A stretch of 64,000 nt of DNA, taken from assembly GCF_009832905.1 (NCBI RefSeq), contig NZ_CP047135.1, positions 102,001 to 166,000 of the forward strand. The letters are read 5' to 3'. Each line of letters starts with the position of its first letter. Position 1 is the first letter of the stretch. Below the pieces are notes generated by a model that was not told where the DNA came from, did not search any database, and saw only the letters and a program-made list of their open reading frames with translations. Both the position numbers and the translations under genes were made by a program. Shown piece by piece: positions 45,358 through 54,227 of the stretch. The DNA comes from Stenotrophomonas sp. 364 (GTDB lineage: Bacteria > Pseudomonadota > Gammaproteobacteria > Xanthomonadales > Xanthomonadaceae).

Positions 45358-45843
45358 ATGACCTGCGATCACCTCCCTTGGCAGCCTGGCAACGCGTACT
45401 TCTTCAGTGCACACCTGCACCGTGCCCACACCGGGTTGCTGGTGGAGCACGCACAGGCATTACGGCTGGCGTTCCGGGTGGCGCAGCAGGCACGGCCGTT
45501 CCGCATCGACGCCATCGTGGTGCTGCCCGACCATCTGCATGGCGTGTGGACGCTGCCGGCGGGCGACGATGACGGGCACCGGCGCTGGACACAGATCCAG
45601 GCCATCTTCGACCGTCACCTGCCGGGCAAGCCGCCGCGCGCGGTGCTACGTCGCGATCGTTCCGCGCGGCCGCTGTGGCACAGCAGCTTCCGTGAGCATC
45701 GCATCCTGGACGAGGACGACTTCCATCGGCACGTGGCCTATGTGCACCAGAACCCGGTAAAGCACGGCCACGTGCGCGATGCAATGGAGTGGCCGTACAG
45801 CTCCATCCATCGCACGGGGCGGCAGGAGGAGGCACCATGCTGA
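45358..45843 (+). CDS. REP-associated tyrosine transposase (RAYT, Y1_Tnp/IS200-like)
   Basis: This 161-residue single-strand transposase has the HUH-type motif H59-L-H61 in LPDHLHGVW, a conserved PLWHSSFREHRILDEDDF block and the catalytic tyrosine Y128 in VAYVHQNPVKHG. RAYTs cut and join GTAG-headed REPs and are thought to spread them, so this gene is a candidate driver of the SMAG elements in the window. No GTAG palindrome flanks it closely, unlike many Stenotrophomonas RAYT loci. The ATG at 45358 has no strong ribosome-binding site. Confidence 0.92.
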   Translation: MTCDHLPWQPGNAYFFSAHLHRAHTGLLVEHAQALRLAFRVAQQARPFRIDAIVVLPDHLHGVWTLPAGDDDGHRRWTQIQAIFDRHLPGKPPRAVLRRDRSARPLWHSSFREHRILDEDDFHRHVAYVHQNPVKHGHVRDAMEWPYSSIHRTGRQEEAPC

Positions 45844-45866
45844 GGTAATGCCCGTTGGCGCCAGGA

Positions 45867-46292
45867 TCAGCCGCAGCGTACCTTGAACACCGGCCCGGCC
45901 CCGATCAGCACCAGGGCCATGTAGTCGCTGTTCTTGTCCTTGCCCTTGAGCGTGGCGCCCGGGTTGAAGTGGAAGATGCCGAACCCGCCGTTGGGCCGGA
46001 CCAGCGCCTTGTCGATCTGGTCGGCATCGTCCTTGAAGTAGCGGGCGATGTCCGCGCGCGAGGACACCTGCAGTGCGGTGGGGTCGCGCTGCCATTGCTC
46101 GTCGCGGTTGAAGCTGACGAAGTACTGGCCCTGCTGCTGCTCGATGCGGAACTCGGCGGGTTTGCGTGCGTGGGTGGCGTAGCAGCCCAGCAGGGGATCG
46201 GCAGAGAACACGCCCGCGCCGTTGTCGTGGTTGCCGCAGGCGCCAAGCAGCAGTACCGGGGCAAGCAGAAGCAGTGAAACGGCGGGGCGCAT
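45867..46292 (-). CDS. Small lipoprotein, 141 residues
   Basis: The N-terminus is a lipoprotein signal (LLLLAPVLLLGAC, lipobox LGAC). The mature protein has GVFSADPLLGCYATHARKPAEFRIEQQQGQYFVSF and a C-terminal IDKALVRPNGGFGIFHFNPGATLKGKDKNSDYMALVL ending in C. It is a relative of the truncated copy at 44961-45212. The function is unknown. Three cysteines in the mature part may pair. Confidence 0.75.
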   Translation of the reverse strand: MRPAVSLLLLAPVLLLGACGNHDNGAGVFSADPLLGCYATHARKPAEFRIEQQQGQYFVSFNRDEQWQRDPTALQVSSRADIARYFKDDADQIDKALVRPNGGFGIFHFNPGATLKGKDKNSDYMALVLIGAGPVFKVRCG

Positions 46293-46424
46293 GGCGGTGA
46301 CCTCCTACGGCGATAGGCGCAGTCTAGGCAACCTCGTCCAACGACGCCGTGTAGAGAGCCCAGCGTGTACGCCACTGGCATGCGCCAGGGTGTACGTTGG
46401 TGGCAGTCCAGACGAGCAGCGCCC

Positions 46425-46757
46425 GTGCCCCCGCACCCCCGTCCGCCACCGGCGACATCGTTCCAACCACGGCAACCCGCAGCCCGGCCCCCGTTAATGG
46501 GCGTGTGCAGCTTCCTCGGGCTACCGCTGGGCGCTGCGGCCTACTGGCTGGCAGACATGGGCGGGCAGGGGGCTGCGGGTGTGGGCAGCAGCATCACGGG
46601 CGCCATCGGCGTGCTGGCGGCGGCAGGCGTGGGGATGGTGGCCAGCATCGCCTCGCGCGAGCGCCAGGAGCGCTGGCCGTGGTTGGGCGTTTCCGGTGCC
46701 CTGGTCAGCAAGGCGCCGCTGCTGCTTTTCATCGTGGCCTTCATCGTGCATCACTGA
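46425..46757 (+). CDS. Small membrane protein, tandem paralogue A (110 residues)
   Basis: The GTG at 46425 starts a protein with a Pro-rich N-terminus followed by MGVCSFLGLPLGAAAYWLADMGGQGA, IGVLAAAGVGMVASIASRERQERWPWLG and a hydrophobic C-terminus. Three hydrophobic segments are predicted. Length and motifs are the same as in the next gene (46852-47184). The 35 bases before both GTG codons are also alike (GTACG.TGG.GGCA.TCCAGACGAG.AGCGCC). Function is unknown. Confidence 0.65.
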   Translation: MPPHPRPPPATSFQPRQPAARPPLMGVCSFLGLPLGAAAYWLADMGGQGAAGVGSSITGAIGVLAAAGVGMVASIASRERQERWPWLGVSGALVSKAPLLLFIVAFIVHH

Positions 46758-46851
46758 GGGCTCTGCGCCCAGACGCTGCAGCCACCTAATGCACTTCCAC
46801 GGGGATGTGGCTCTGGGTGTACGGTGGAGGCATTCCAGACGAGTAGCGCCT

Positions 46852-47184
46852 GTGCCCCAGGACACCCTTTCGCCCGCACCAGCATCCGTGCCCGCACCAC
46901 CGCGTGCCACGCGCGCACCCCTGTTAGGGCTGTGCAGTTTCCTTGGCCTGCCCGTGGGCGGTGCGGCCGGCTGGCTGGCCGGCGTGGCCAATCACGGCGT
47001 CATTGCCGGGGCCGGGACCACCGGGGTCGCCATCGGCGTGCTCGCGGCGGCGGCCGTGGGGCTGGTAGCCAGCATGGCCTCGCGGGTGCGCCAGGAACGC
47101 TGGCCGTGGCTGGGGATCGTCGGTGCGGTGGTCAGCACGGCACCATTGGCGCTGTTCCTCGTGTCGATGCTGCTGCACCGCTGA
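46852..47184 (+). CDS. Small membrane protein, tandem paralogue B (110 residues)
   Basis: The sequence LLGLCSFLGLPVGGAAGWLAG ... IGVLAAAAVGLVASMASRVRQERWPWLGIVGAVVSTAPLALFLVSMLL parallels paralogue A throughout (CSFLGLP, IGVLAAA.VG.VAS.ASR.RQERWPWLG). It has the same length and the same GTG start context. The two are separated by 94 bases. Function is unknown; the conserved RQERWPWLG loop between hydrophobic segments may be the functional face. Confidence 0.65.
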   Translation: MPQDTLSPAPASVPAPPRATRAPLLGLCSFLGLPVGGAAGWLAGVANHGVIAGAGTTGVAIGVLAAAAVGLVASMASRVRQERWPWLGIVGAVVSTAPLALFLVSMLLHR

Positions 47185-47189
47185 AGGTT

Positions 47190-48185
47190 TCAGGCGGCCG
47201 GTAGCGCATCTACCCGATGTACTTCCACCGTGACGTGCACCAGTTCGTCGTGGATCGACAGTGCTTCGCGAATACGGTCGGCATCCAGTTCCGCGGCCGT
47301 GACCACGCTGGCGACCACGGCGAACTTGCCGCGTCCAACCTGCCACACATGCAGGTCGGCCAGGCGCGCCGGCCACGGGCCCTGTTCGATCACTTCCCGC
47401 ACTTCGGCCACTACCGGCGCGTCCATCTGCGCGTCCAGCAGCACGCGCCCGGTGTCGCGCAGCAGGCCGACTGCCCACACGGTTACCAGTACCGCGCCCA
47501 CCAGGCCCATCACCGGGTCCAGCCAGGCCGCGCCCCATACCTTGCCGGCGATCAGGGCGACGATGGCCAGTACGGACGTGGCCGCATCCGCAATCACGTG
47601 CAGGTAAGCAGAGCGCAAGTTGAGATCCTGCGCCGGGTGATCGTGATCGTGCGCGTGCGGATGTGAGTGACCATGACCATGTGCGTGGCCGTGATGATGT
47701 GCATGATCGTGCCCATGACCATGCCCATGACCATCGCGCAGCCACCAGGCACAGAGCAGGTTCACCGCCAGGCCCGCCACGGCGATCGCGATGGCCTGGT
47801 CGTAATGAATGGCGCTGGGCGCGAACAGCCGTTGCGCGGACTGCACCGCCATCAGCAGTGCAACACCCAGCAGCGCGATGGCGCTGGTGTAGCCGGCCAG
47901 GATCTCGATCTTCCACGTACCGAAGGCAAAGCGGCCGTCATGCGCGTAGCGGCGGGCACAGGCATAGGCGAATGCCACCAAGCCCAGTGCCAGCGCGTGT
48001 GAGCTCATGTGCCAGCCATCGGCCAGCACGGCCATGGAGTTGAACCACCAGCCGCCGACGATTTCCACCAGCATCATCACCGTGGTCAGCCACAACGCGC
48101 GGCGCGTGCTGCGTTCGGCCAGGGGGTTGCCATCGTCGAAGTGATGGGTGTGGCGGCGGGCGTGGGCGGCGGCGGCGAGGGTCAT
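47190..48185 (-). CDS. dmeF: Cation diffusion facilitator, DmeF-type Co/Ni efflux transporter
   Basis: This 331-residue CDF transporter has an N-terminal HARRHTHHF, six membrane segments with the metal site ADGWHMSSHALALGL (H and D residues) and HVIADAATSVLAIVALIAG, and a long His-rich loop of alternating H, G and D (about residues 155-185) between segments IV and V. The C-terminal domain is cytoplasmic. The family exports divalent metals, here probably cobalt and nickel. The ATG at 48185 is chosen because earlier in-frame starts lie within or beyond the operator (48202-48220). It is divergent from its regulator. Confidence 0.9.
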   Translation of the reverse strand: MTLAAAAHARRHTHHFDDGNPLAERSTRRALWLTTVMMLVEIVGGWWFNSMAVLADGWHMSSHALALGLVAFAYACARRYAHDGRFAFGTWKIEILAGYTSAIALLGVALLMAVQSAQRLFAPSAIHYDQAIAIAVAGLAVNLLCAWWLRDGHGHGHGHDHAHHHGHAHGHGHSHPHAHDHDHPAQDLNLRSAYLHVIADAATSVLAIVALIAGKVWGAAWLDPVMGLVGAVLVTVWAVGLLRDTGRVLLDAQMDAPVVAEVREVIEQGPWPARLADLHVWQVGRGKFAVVASVVTAAELDADRIREALSIHDELVHVTVEVHRVDALPAA

Positions 48186-48201
48186 GGCGAGGTCATGTGA
48201 A

Positions 48202-48220
48202 TATACCCCCATAGGGTATA
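48202..48220. promoter_or_regulatory. CsoR/RcnR-type operator between the dmeF and regulator genes
   Basis: TATACCCCCATAGGGTATA is a dyad with seven-base arms TATACCC/GGGTATA around five central bases. Such C-tract dyads are the sites of CsoR/RcnR/FrmR repressors. Its position, 12 bases from one start and 17 from the other, allows control of both genes. Confidence 0.85.
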
Positions 48221-48231
48221 TTATTCGGCCC

Positions 48232-48507
48232 ATGTCACATGTCCAACAACGCCGAAAGGCGCTGCTCGCCCGGGTCCGCCGCATGGCCGGCCAGGTGGCC
48301 GCGCTGCAGAGTTCTCTGCAGTCCGAGCAGGCCGACTGCACCGATGTGCTGATGCAGGCCTCAGCCGTACGCGGTGCCGCCCACGGCCTGCTGATGGCCT
48401 TGCTGGACGAGCACCTTCAAGAGCACGTGGTGAGCCCGACCGATCCGGTCGAGCGCGCCGCCGAGGCCCAGGTACTGGTCAAGCTGCTGCGCGCCTACGG
48501 GAAGTAA
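48232..48507 (+). CDS. CsoR/RcnR-family metal-responsive repressor (DmeR-like)
   Basis: This 91-residue all-helical protein has RRKALLARVRRMAGQVAALQSSLQ, C36 in ADCTDVLMQASAVRGAAHGLLMALLDEHLQEHVV and a helical C-terminus. The cysteine plus the His of AAHG and DEH correspond to the metal-binding C-H-H residues. Proteins next to dmeF sense Ni/Co (DmeR/RcnR). The ATG follows the operator by 11 bases, so the leader is short. Confidence 0.9.
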   Translation: MSHVQQRRKALLARVRRMAGQVAALQSSLQSEQADCTDVLMQASAVRGAAHGLLMALLDEHLQEHVVSPTDPVERAAEAQVLVKLLRAYGK

Positions 48508-48582
48508 GCGCCCAGCAATTTTTGCAGCTGCTCGTGGTACGCCCGCGTGCAGTTTGTCCGAGGGGGAATGCGTGGGCGCGGC

Positions 48583-49275
48583 TTACCGTACCGAAATGGT
48601 GCCGGTAGCATTGCCGCATTGCTTCGGTACGCAACCTTCCATGCCCGTGGTTACAAAACGCGGCTGGTGAACAATGCAGCTCACCTGCGCGATATGACTC
48701 CCAGTGAATGGATTTGCGAAATACTTCGAGAAGTAGGTGCTGCATCGACCGTCGACCTGCACGCCTCCCTGCATTGACCCAGCTTGAGAGCTCTGGAAGC
48801 GAACGTTACCGGTGGAGAGGAAGTTTGTCCCGGCCAGGGCGCTACCAGTGGGGGCGTTTGCAACAACAAAATCCACTGAGCGAGGCGGCAGGTCTGTGGA
48901 GCGTTCCCCGTCGGGTAGTTCTTCGTCCTGACCATGCTCGATAACGCTATTGCAATGCCAACCGGTGGCCTCGCCCACGAAGATGGCCGTGCCTCCGATC
49001 GCCGGTTCAAGTCCATCCACGTCACAGAGCGCGCGGTGGTACGCCTGGGTCGCACTGCTCTGGTCCTCAAACGTGTAATGCAGATTCCCGTCCTCGCCGA
49101 CCCGAAGCTTCTGCTGAACCGCCATGTGCCCACCGCCAAAGTCGGACCATTCCCTGGTTTGCAGCACGATGCGTTGCCCCGATGCATCGAAGGTGACTGA
49201 ATCCTGTGGTGGTTGTTGTCCATCGGCGTGGGCGTGAAGCGGCAGAAGGGCGAGCAAAGCAATGGAGAATTTCAT
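48583..49275 (-). CDS. Exported hypothetical protein, 230 residues
   Basis: The protein has a signal peptide (MKFSIALLALLPLHAHA) and a mature region rich in beta-strand patterns, with DFGGGHMAVQQKLRVGEDGNLHYTFEDQSSATQAYHRALCDVDG, TGWHCNSVIEHGQDEELPDGE and six cysteines, likely paired. I recognise no family. The ATG at 49275 has GAGG upstream. GC content is lower than the surroundings, so it may be a recent arrival. Confidence 0.65.
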   Translation of the reverse strand: MKFSIALLALLPLHAHADGQQPPQDSVTFDASGQRIVLQTREWSDFGGGHMAVQQKLRVGEDGNLHYTFEDQSSATQAYHRALCDVDGLEPAIGGTAIFVGEATGWHCNSVIEHGQDEELPDGERSTDLPPRSVDFVVANAPTGSALAGTNFLSTGNVRFQSSQAGSMQGGVQVDGRCSTYFSKYFANPFTGSHIAQVSCIVHQPRFVTTGMEGCVPKQCGNATGTISVR

Positions 49276-49427
49276 TCTTAACAACCTCATGAAGAATCAG
49301 GATCTCCATGTTGGGCTGAGTCAACAGCGTGGAATGTGCCCCGGTTCCATCAACGCGTTGTCCGCAAATCTTCAATTGCATGGCAACGTCCACGTCAATT
49401 GATACGTGCAATGAGCACGTGGCCCGC

Positions 49428-49799
49428 TCAATGCCGATGCCGCCGCCATGCGTTCCACACATGCGTGGCCGCCAGCAGCAGGCTGCCGGCGACGGTCATC
49501 GGCGTTTCGCTGTCGTGACTGGGCCACTCGGCGGCGCCGGCCAGCAACAGCAGCAGGCCCAGCGCGGCGCTGGTGACGGCGGCCGCAGGCAGGCGCTGCT
49601 GGCGGTGCGCGCGCCACAGGGCGAAGCCGGTCAGCGGGGCGGCGATGCCCACGAACAGCACGTGCACCCACTCGGCCTGTGCCCACACCCCGAACAAGGG
49701 CAGGGTGGCGGCCAGGATCGGCAGTGCCAGGCAGTGCAGCAGGCACAGGCTGGACAGGGCGATGGCGCCGGCATCGAGCAGGGTTGAGGAACGCTTCAT
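49428..49799 (-). CDS. MerC-domain membrane protein
   Basis: This 123-residue protein has four hydrophobic segments. The first, ALSSLCLLHCLALPILAA, carries the paired cysteines of MerC (C-x2-H-C). MerC proteins carry mercuric ions across the inner membrane. MerC-like proteins next to Zur boxes are probably zinc-linked instead (inference). It is divergent from zigA across the Zur-like box. Confidence 0.85.
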   Translation of the reverse strand: MKRSSTLLDAGAIALSSLCLLHCLALPILAATLPLFGVWAQAEWVHVLFVGIAAPLTGFALWRAHRQQRLPAAAVTSAALGLLLLLAGAAEWPSHDSETPMTVAGSLLLAATHVWNAWRRHRH

Positions 49800-49819
49800 G
49801 GGGGTGGGGCCCGGATCAG

Positions 49820-49843
49820 TGAATGTTATATAGTAACATTTCA
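49820..49843. promoter_or_regulatory. Zur-like box between the MerC-domain gene and zigA
   Basis: The core is GTTATATAGTAAC, flanked by AAT and ATT arms, giving a near-perfect 24-base palindrome. The Zur consensus GTTATA-N-TATAAC is matched at 11 of 13 core bases. It lies 24 bases from the zigA start and 20 from the MerC start, so both are probably repressed by zinc-bound Zur. Confidence 0.85.
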
Positions 49844-49867
49844 TTCCACTGCGAACCCTGTCCCTCC

Positions 49868-51199
49868 ATGAACGCCACTGCTGCCTCCACCGATGCCCGC
49901 CTGCCGGTAACCGTCTTGTCCGGTTTCCTTGGCGCCGGCAAGACCACGCTGCTCAACCAGCTGCTGCGCAACCGCGAGGGACGGCGGGTGGCGGTGATCG
50001 TCAACGACATGAGCGAGATCAACATCGACGCGCAGCTGGTGCGCGATGGCGGCGCGGCACTGCGGCGTACCGAAGAGACCCTGGTGGAGTTCAGCAATGG
50101 CTGCATCTGCTGCACTCTGCGCGACGATCTGCTGCAGGAGGTCAAGCGGTTGGCCGCCGAAGGCCGCTACGACTACCTGCTGATCGAATCGACCGGTATC
50201 GCCGAACCGATGCCGGTGGCGGCCACGTTCTCGGTACGCGATGAGGACGGCTTCTGCCTCAACGACATCGCACGGTTGGATACGATGGTGACGGTGGTGG
50301 ATGGGCAGCAGTTCCTGCACGACTTCGGCTCGACCGACCGGCTTGCCGACCGTGGCCAGGAGGCCGGTGCCGATGACGTGCGTGGGGTGGTGAACCTGCT
50401 GGCCGAGCAGATCGAGTTTGCCGACGTGATCGTGGTGAGCAAGTGCGACCTGATCACCGACGACACGCTGCAGTCGACCCTGGCCGTGCTGCGCGCGATG
50501 AACCGCGAGGCGCGACTGGTGTTGTCCGAGCACGGCAACGTGCCGCTGCACGAGGTGCTGGACACGCACCGCTTCGACTACATCAAGGCGCAGCTGGCAC
50601 CGGGCTGGATGCAGGCGCTGCGTGGTGTGCATACGCCGGAGACCGAGGAGTACGGCATCAGCAGCTTCCTGTACCGGGCGCGCCGGCCGTTCCACCCGCA
50701 GCGCTTCGCGCAGCTGCTGCAGCAGGGGCTGGGGCCGGTGATTCGCAGCAAGGGGTTCTTCTGGCTGGCCAACCGCATGGACTGGGTGGGCGAGCTGTCC
50801 AGCGTGGGCGCGGCTACCCGCACCGAGGCTGCCGGTTTTTGGTACGCCTCGCGCCAGCGGGTGGAGGCCGGGCTGGAAGACACCCCGCCACTGCTGCCAC
50901 CGCCGCAGGTGCCGTACACCGACGTGGGCTGGGTGCGCCAACAGGCCGCCTGCTGGACCGCGCCCATGCCGGGCATGGACGAGGTGGGCGATGCCGGCGA
51001 GTACCAGGCCATGCGCCGGATGTGGCACCCGTGGTGGGGCGATCGCCGCCAGGAGCTGGCGGTGATCGGGGTGGAGATGGACGAGCGCGCGGTGCGTGCC
51101 GAGTTCGACGCCTGCCTGCTTACCGATACCGAGATGCGCGCCGGGCCGATGCTGTGGCAGCTGCTTCCCGACGCGTTCCCGGCGTGGTCGCGGCACTGA
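49868..51199 (+). CDS. zigA: COG0523 zinc metallochaperone GTPase, ZigA-like
   Basis: This 443-residue P-loop GTPase has [12 protein letters not shown] (Walker A), the COG0523 metal motif GCICC (CxCC), [11 protein letters not shown] (Walker B/switch) and SKCD (base specificity). The C-terminal CobW domain follows, with the [13 protein letters not shown] region. ZigA/COG0523 proteins insert zinc into key enzymes under zinc limitation. The Zur-like box upstream supports this. The ATG at 49868 was chosen over the frame start at 49823, which lies in the operator. Confidence 0.92.
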   Translation: MNATAASTDARLPVTVLSGFLGAGKTTLLNQLLRNREGRRVAVIVNDMSEINIDAQLVRDGGAALRRTEETLVEFSNGCICCTLRDDLLQEVKRLAAEGRYDYLLIESTGIAEPMPVAATFSVRDEDGFCLNDIARLDTMVTVVDGQQFLHDFGSTDRLADRGQEAGADDVRGVVNLLAEQIEFADVIVVSKCDLITDDTLQSTLAVLRAMNREARLVLSEHGNVPLHEVLDTHRFDYIKAQLAPGWMQALRGVHTPETEEYGISSFLYRARRPFHPQRFAQLLQQGLGPVIRSKGFFWLANRMDWVGELSSVGAATRTEAAGFWYASRQRVEAGLEDTPPLLPPPQVPYTDVGWVRQQAACWTAPMPGMDEVGDAGEYQAMRRMWHPWWGDRRQELAVIGVEMDERAVRAEFDACLLTDTEMRAGPMLWQLLPDAFPAWSRH

Positions 51200-51208
51200 C
51201 GGCGACGC

Positions 51209-52819
51209 TTATACCGCCGTCAACGACCAGCCTTCGGCGCCCGCGTCCATGTAGTGGGTGAGCCCCACGGCGTCGAGCAGCGCCGGGTCGTGCGAGACGA
51301 GCATCAGCGTGCCTCGGAACTGGCTGAGCATCTGCTCTAGCGCGGCCAGGGAAGGCAGGTCGAGGTGGTTGCCGGGTTCGTCGAGCAGCAGCAACTGCGG
51401 CGGCGCGTGCGCGTACAGTACGGCAGCGAGCGCGGCTTTCAGGCGCTCGCCGCCGCTCAGCGTGGACAGCGGGCGCAGGCTGCGTTCGGCGTCCAGCCCG
51501 AGCAGCGCGAGCCGGGTGCGCGCATCGGCGTCGCCGGCGTCGGGGTGGGCATCGCGCAGCAGCGAGAGCGCCGTTGCCTGCGCGGGGAGCGACGACAGGG
51601 ATTGGTCGAGCAGCGCGGTGCGTGCGGCCACCGCGCAGGTGCCGGCGACGGCCTCACACTGGCCGGCCAGCAGTCGCAGCAACGTGGATTTGCCGCTGCC
51701 GTTCGGGCCGCGCACGCCGATGCGTTGGCCGCGCTGCACCTGCACGGTGAGGCGCTGCCACGGTGGCGACACCCACGGCAGCTGGACGTCGGTGAGCTCG
51801 GCCACGCGCTGCGGCCCGGGCTCTACCTGGCGGGGGGCCAGCAGGGCAATCCCGGTGGCATCGTCCAGCTGCGCAGCGGCTTCGCGCACGCGGGCGTCCA
51901 CCACCGCGCTGCGCTCCAGCTGCTGGGCCTGCCAGCGCCCGGCACTGTGTTCGCTGCGGTTCTTCATGCCGCCGAGCAGGATCGGCGCCTGGTTGGCCGT
52001 ACGCGCGGTGCGCTGCGCGCGTGACTGGCGGTGCTCAAGCCGTTCGCGTTGTTCGCGCGCGGCATCCTGCTGCTGGCGCCGTTCGCGCTTGCGCAGGGCG
52101 AGCAGTTCGGTGGCGGCGCTGTGCTCGTCGTGCTTCTGCGCGGCATACAGGTCGTAGTTGCCGCCGTAGCTGCGCAGCCCGCCCGGCGACAGTTCCACAA
52201 TGCGCTGCATCGCGCGCAGCACGTGGCGGTCGTGGCTGATCACGATCAGGCCGCCGCGCCAGTGCGCCAGCGCATCCAGCAGCCGCGCGCGATGGCGGGC
52301 ATCGAGGTGGTTGCTGGGCTCGTCGAGGATCAGGCCGTCGGCCTGCGACAGCAGCGCACCCCCCAGGGCCACCTGCATGGCCTGGCCGCCGCTGAGCGAG
52401 GCGGCCGGTTGCGCCGGGTCCAGCGGCGGCAAGCCCAATTGCTGCCACTGTGCCTGCAGCTCTTCGCGGATGTTCCAGCGCTCGCCTACCGCGCTGAAAT
52501 CGGCGGGATCGACACTGCCGGCCTCGATGCGCGCCAACGCATCCAGCAGTGGGGCCACGCCGGCCAGGGCGGCGATGCTGCCCGGCGGGGCACCACTGTG
52601 CTGGGCCAGCAGGTGCACGCGGCCGCTGCGCTGCACCTGGCCGGCGCTGGGCGCGCGCTGGCCGGCCAACACACGGGCCAGCACGCTCTTGCCCACGCCA
52701 TTGCGCCCGACCAGGCCGGTCGGGGTGGTGTCGAAGTGGGTGCTGATATCGGAAAACAGGACCCGCCCATCGGGCAGGGTGCAGGTCACGCGGTCGAGCG
52801 TGAGGGAAAATGCGGTCAT
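51209..52819 (-). CDS. ABC-F family ATPase
   Basis: This 536-residue protein has two ATP-binding cassettes in one chain without membrane segments. The first has GLVGRNGVGKSVL, SLSGGQAMQ and LILDEPSNHLD. The second has GVRGPNGSGKSTLL, LSGGERLK and LLLLDEPGNHLD. Between them is a charged, Arg/Gln-rich linker of about 100 residues. ABC-F proteins act on the ribosome (translation factors or antibiotic protection). The ATG at 52819 follows TGGAGG at five bases. Confidence 0.92.
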   Translation of the reverse strand: MTAFSLTLDRVTCTLPDGRVLFSDISTHFDTTPTGLVGRNGVGKSVLARVLAGQRAPSAGQVQRSGRVHLLAQHSGAPPGSIAALAGVAPLLDALARIEAGSVDPADFSAVGERWNIREELQAQWQQLGLPPLDPAQPAASLSGGQAMQVALGGALLSQADGLILDEPSNHLDARHRARLLDALAHWRGGLIVISHDRHVLRAMQRIVELSPGGLRSYGGNYDLYAAQKHDEHSAATELLALRKRERRQQQDAAREQRERLEHRQSRAQRTARTANQAPILLGGMKNRSEHSAGRWQAQQLERSAVVDARVREAAAQLDDATGIALLAPRQVEPGPQRVAELTDVQLPWVSPPWQRLTVQVQRGQRIGVRGPNGSGKSTLLRLLAGQCEAVAGTCAVAARTALLDQSLSSLPAQATALSLLRDAHPDAGDADARTRLALLGLDAERSLRPLSTLSGGERLKAALAAVLYAHAPPQLLLLDEPGNHLDLPSLAALEQMLSQFRGTLMLVSHDPALLDAVGLTHYMDAGAEGWSLTAV

Positions 52820-52994
52820 GCGACCTCCAGGGATGCCGTGGGTTCCCTTCACGCACGGGGCGGGAAGGACACAGGCCGTCAAACAGACGGCGGGGCATCA
52901 CTGGCGCATGCGGGCATACCTCATTACACAGGCGACTGGCTGTCGCGCCGCCAGTATAGGTTTGCGCCGCGCCAAGGGAGTGAATGCACGCTGT

Positions 52995-53909
52995 TCAACA
53001 GCTCACGCCGGTGAGCCGGGCGCTGACGAAATCGATGAATACCCGTAGCTTGGGCAGCACGTGGCGGCCTGACGGCCACAGCAGGTGGAAGGTGCCGCAG
53101 GCGTGGATCTGCTCGGGCAGCACGCGCACCAGGCGGCCATCGGCCAGCGCATCGCGTACCGAGTGCTCGGGGATATAGGCGATGCCGCGCCCGGCCAGCG
53201 CGAAGGCCAGGCGCGCCTCGATGGTGTTGGCCACCATCGACACCGGCAGCTCCAACGGCGGTTCCCCGGACGCGCGTGGCAGCGGCCACGGCTCCAGCTT
53301 GCCGCTGCTGGGGAAGCGATAGTGCAGGCAGTCGTGCTGGAGCAGCTCGTGCGGGGCCTGGGGCGTGCCGCGCCGTGCCAGATACTCCGGCGAGGCCACC
53401 AGGTAGCGGGGGAACACGCCCAGCCGGCGCGCGCTGAGCCGCGAGTCGGACGGCTCACCCACGCGCAGCACCGCGTCGAAGCCTTCTTCGACCACATCGA
53501 CCAGGCGGTCGTCGAAATCCAGCTCCAGGCGGATGCCGGGGTAGGTGGCCATGAACGCGGACAGGATCGGCAGCGACAGGTCACCCACCAGCGGCAGGCT
53601 GAGCCGCAGCACGCCACACGGGGCGGCGACCTGCTGGGCCAGTTCGGTGCGGCCGGCGTCCAGCTCGTCGAGGATGCGCCGGCAGCGCAGCAGGAAGCGC
53701 TCGCCCTCGGCGGTCAGGGTCACGCTGCGCGTGCTGCGATGGAACAGGCGCACGCCCAAGGCCTGCTCCAGGCGGGTGATGGTCTTGCCGGTGGCCGAAG
53801 CCGACACGCCGAGCAGGCGCCCGGTGTCGACGAAGCTGCGGGTGTCGGCCACGTGCACGAAGGTCTGCAGGTTGCCGATGTTGTCCAAAGCCGACATGGC
53901 CGAACTCAT
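52995..53909 (-). CDS. LysR-family transcriptional regulator
   Basis: This 304-residue protein has an N-terminal helix-turn-helix (LQTFVHVADTRSFVDTGRLLGVSASATGKTITRLEQALGVRLFHRSTRSVTLT) and an effector domain (GVLRLSLPLVGDLSLPILSAFMATYPGIRLELDFDDRLVDVVEEGFDAVLRVGE). The start is the ATG at 53909, with the ATG at 53897 the alternative. It is divergent from the MFS transporter gene 318 bases away, a layout typical of a LysR regulator and its efflux target. Confidence 0.9.
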   Translation of the reverse strand: MSSAMSALDNIGNLQTFVHVADTRSFVDTGRLLGVSASATGKTITRLEQALGVRLFHRSTRSVTLTAEGERFLLRCRRILDELDAGRTELAQQVAAPCGVLRLSLPLVGDLSLPILSAFMATYPGIRLELDFDDRLVDVVEEGFDAVLRVGEPSDSRLSARRLGVFPRYLVASPEYLARRGTPQAPHELLQHDCLHYRFPSSGKLEPWPLPRASGEPPLELPVSMVANTIEARLAFALAGRGIAYIPEHSVRDALADGRLVRVLPEQIHACGTFHLLWPSGRHVLPKLRVFIDFVSARLTGVSC

Positions 53910-54227
53910 GGGGAAAGGCGCCACTCTAGCGGCCCCGCGCGGCGGTGGCGCGGGGCCGGTGGGATGCAGCGGTGCGTGCCACGCTGGCATCGGCTGCATC
54001 CCTTGCTGGTACGGGGTCTGCGCCGATTGCGGAATGCAGTGTCCGGAATGTCTGGACCGCTGACTGGGTGTTTGGCGCGCCGTCGAACGCCGAGCATGGC
54101 GCTCCCCCTGTTGCTGGAATACCGCCATGTGCTCCGTGCTTGATGCGCCCCTCCTTACCCCGCTGCGGCTGGCCGCCGTTGATGCCGTACTGCCCGCCGC
54201 CCCCGCCTGCCGCGGCGGGGCACGGGC
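53910..54227. other. Divergent promoter region between the LysR and MFS genes
   Basis: No gene is evident in these 318 bases. No clear T-N11-A dyad was picked out. The region should hold both promoters. Confidence 0.5.

Noticed and set aside
47655..47740. Microsatellite-like CATGACCATG stretch
   Set aside because: It is the codon pattern of the His-rich loop of the DmeF-like transporter, not an independent repeat.
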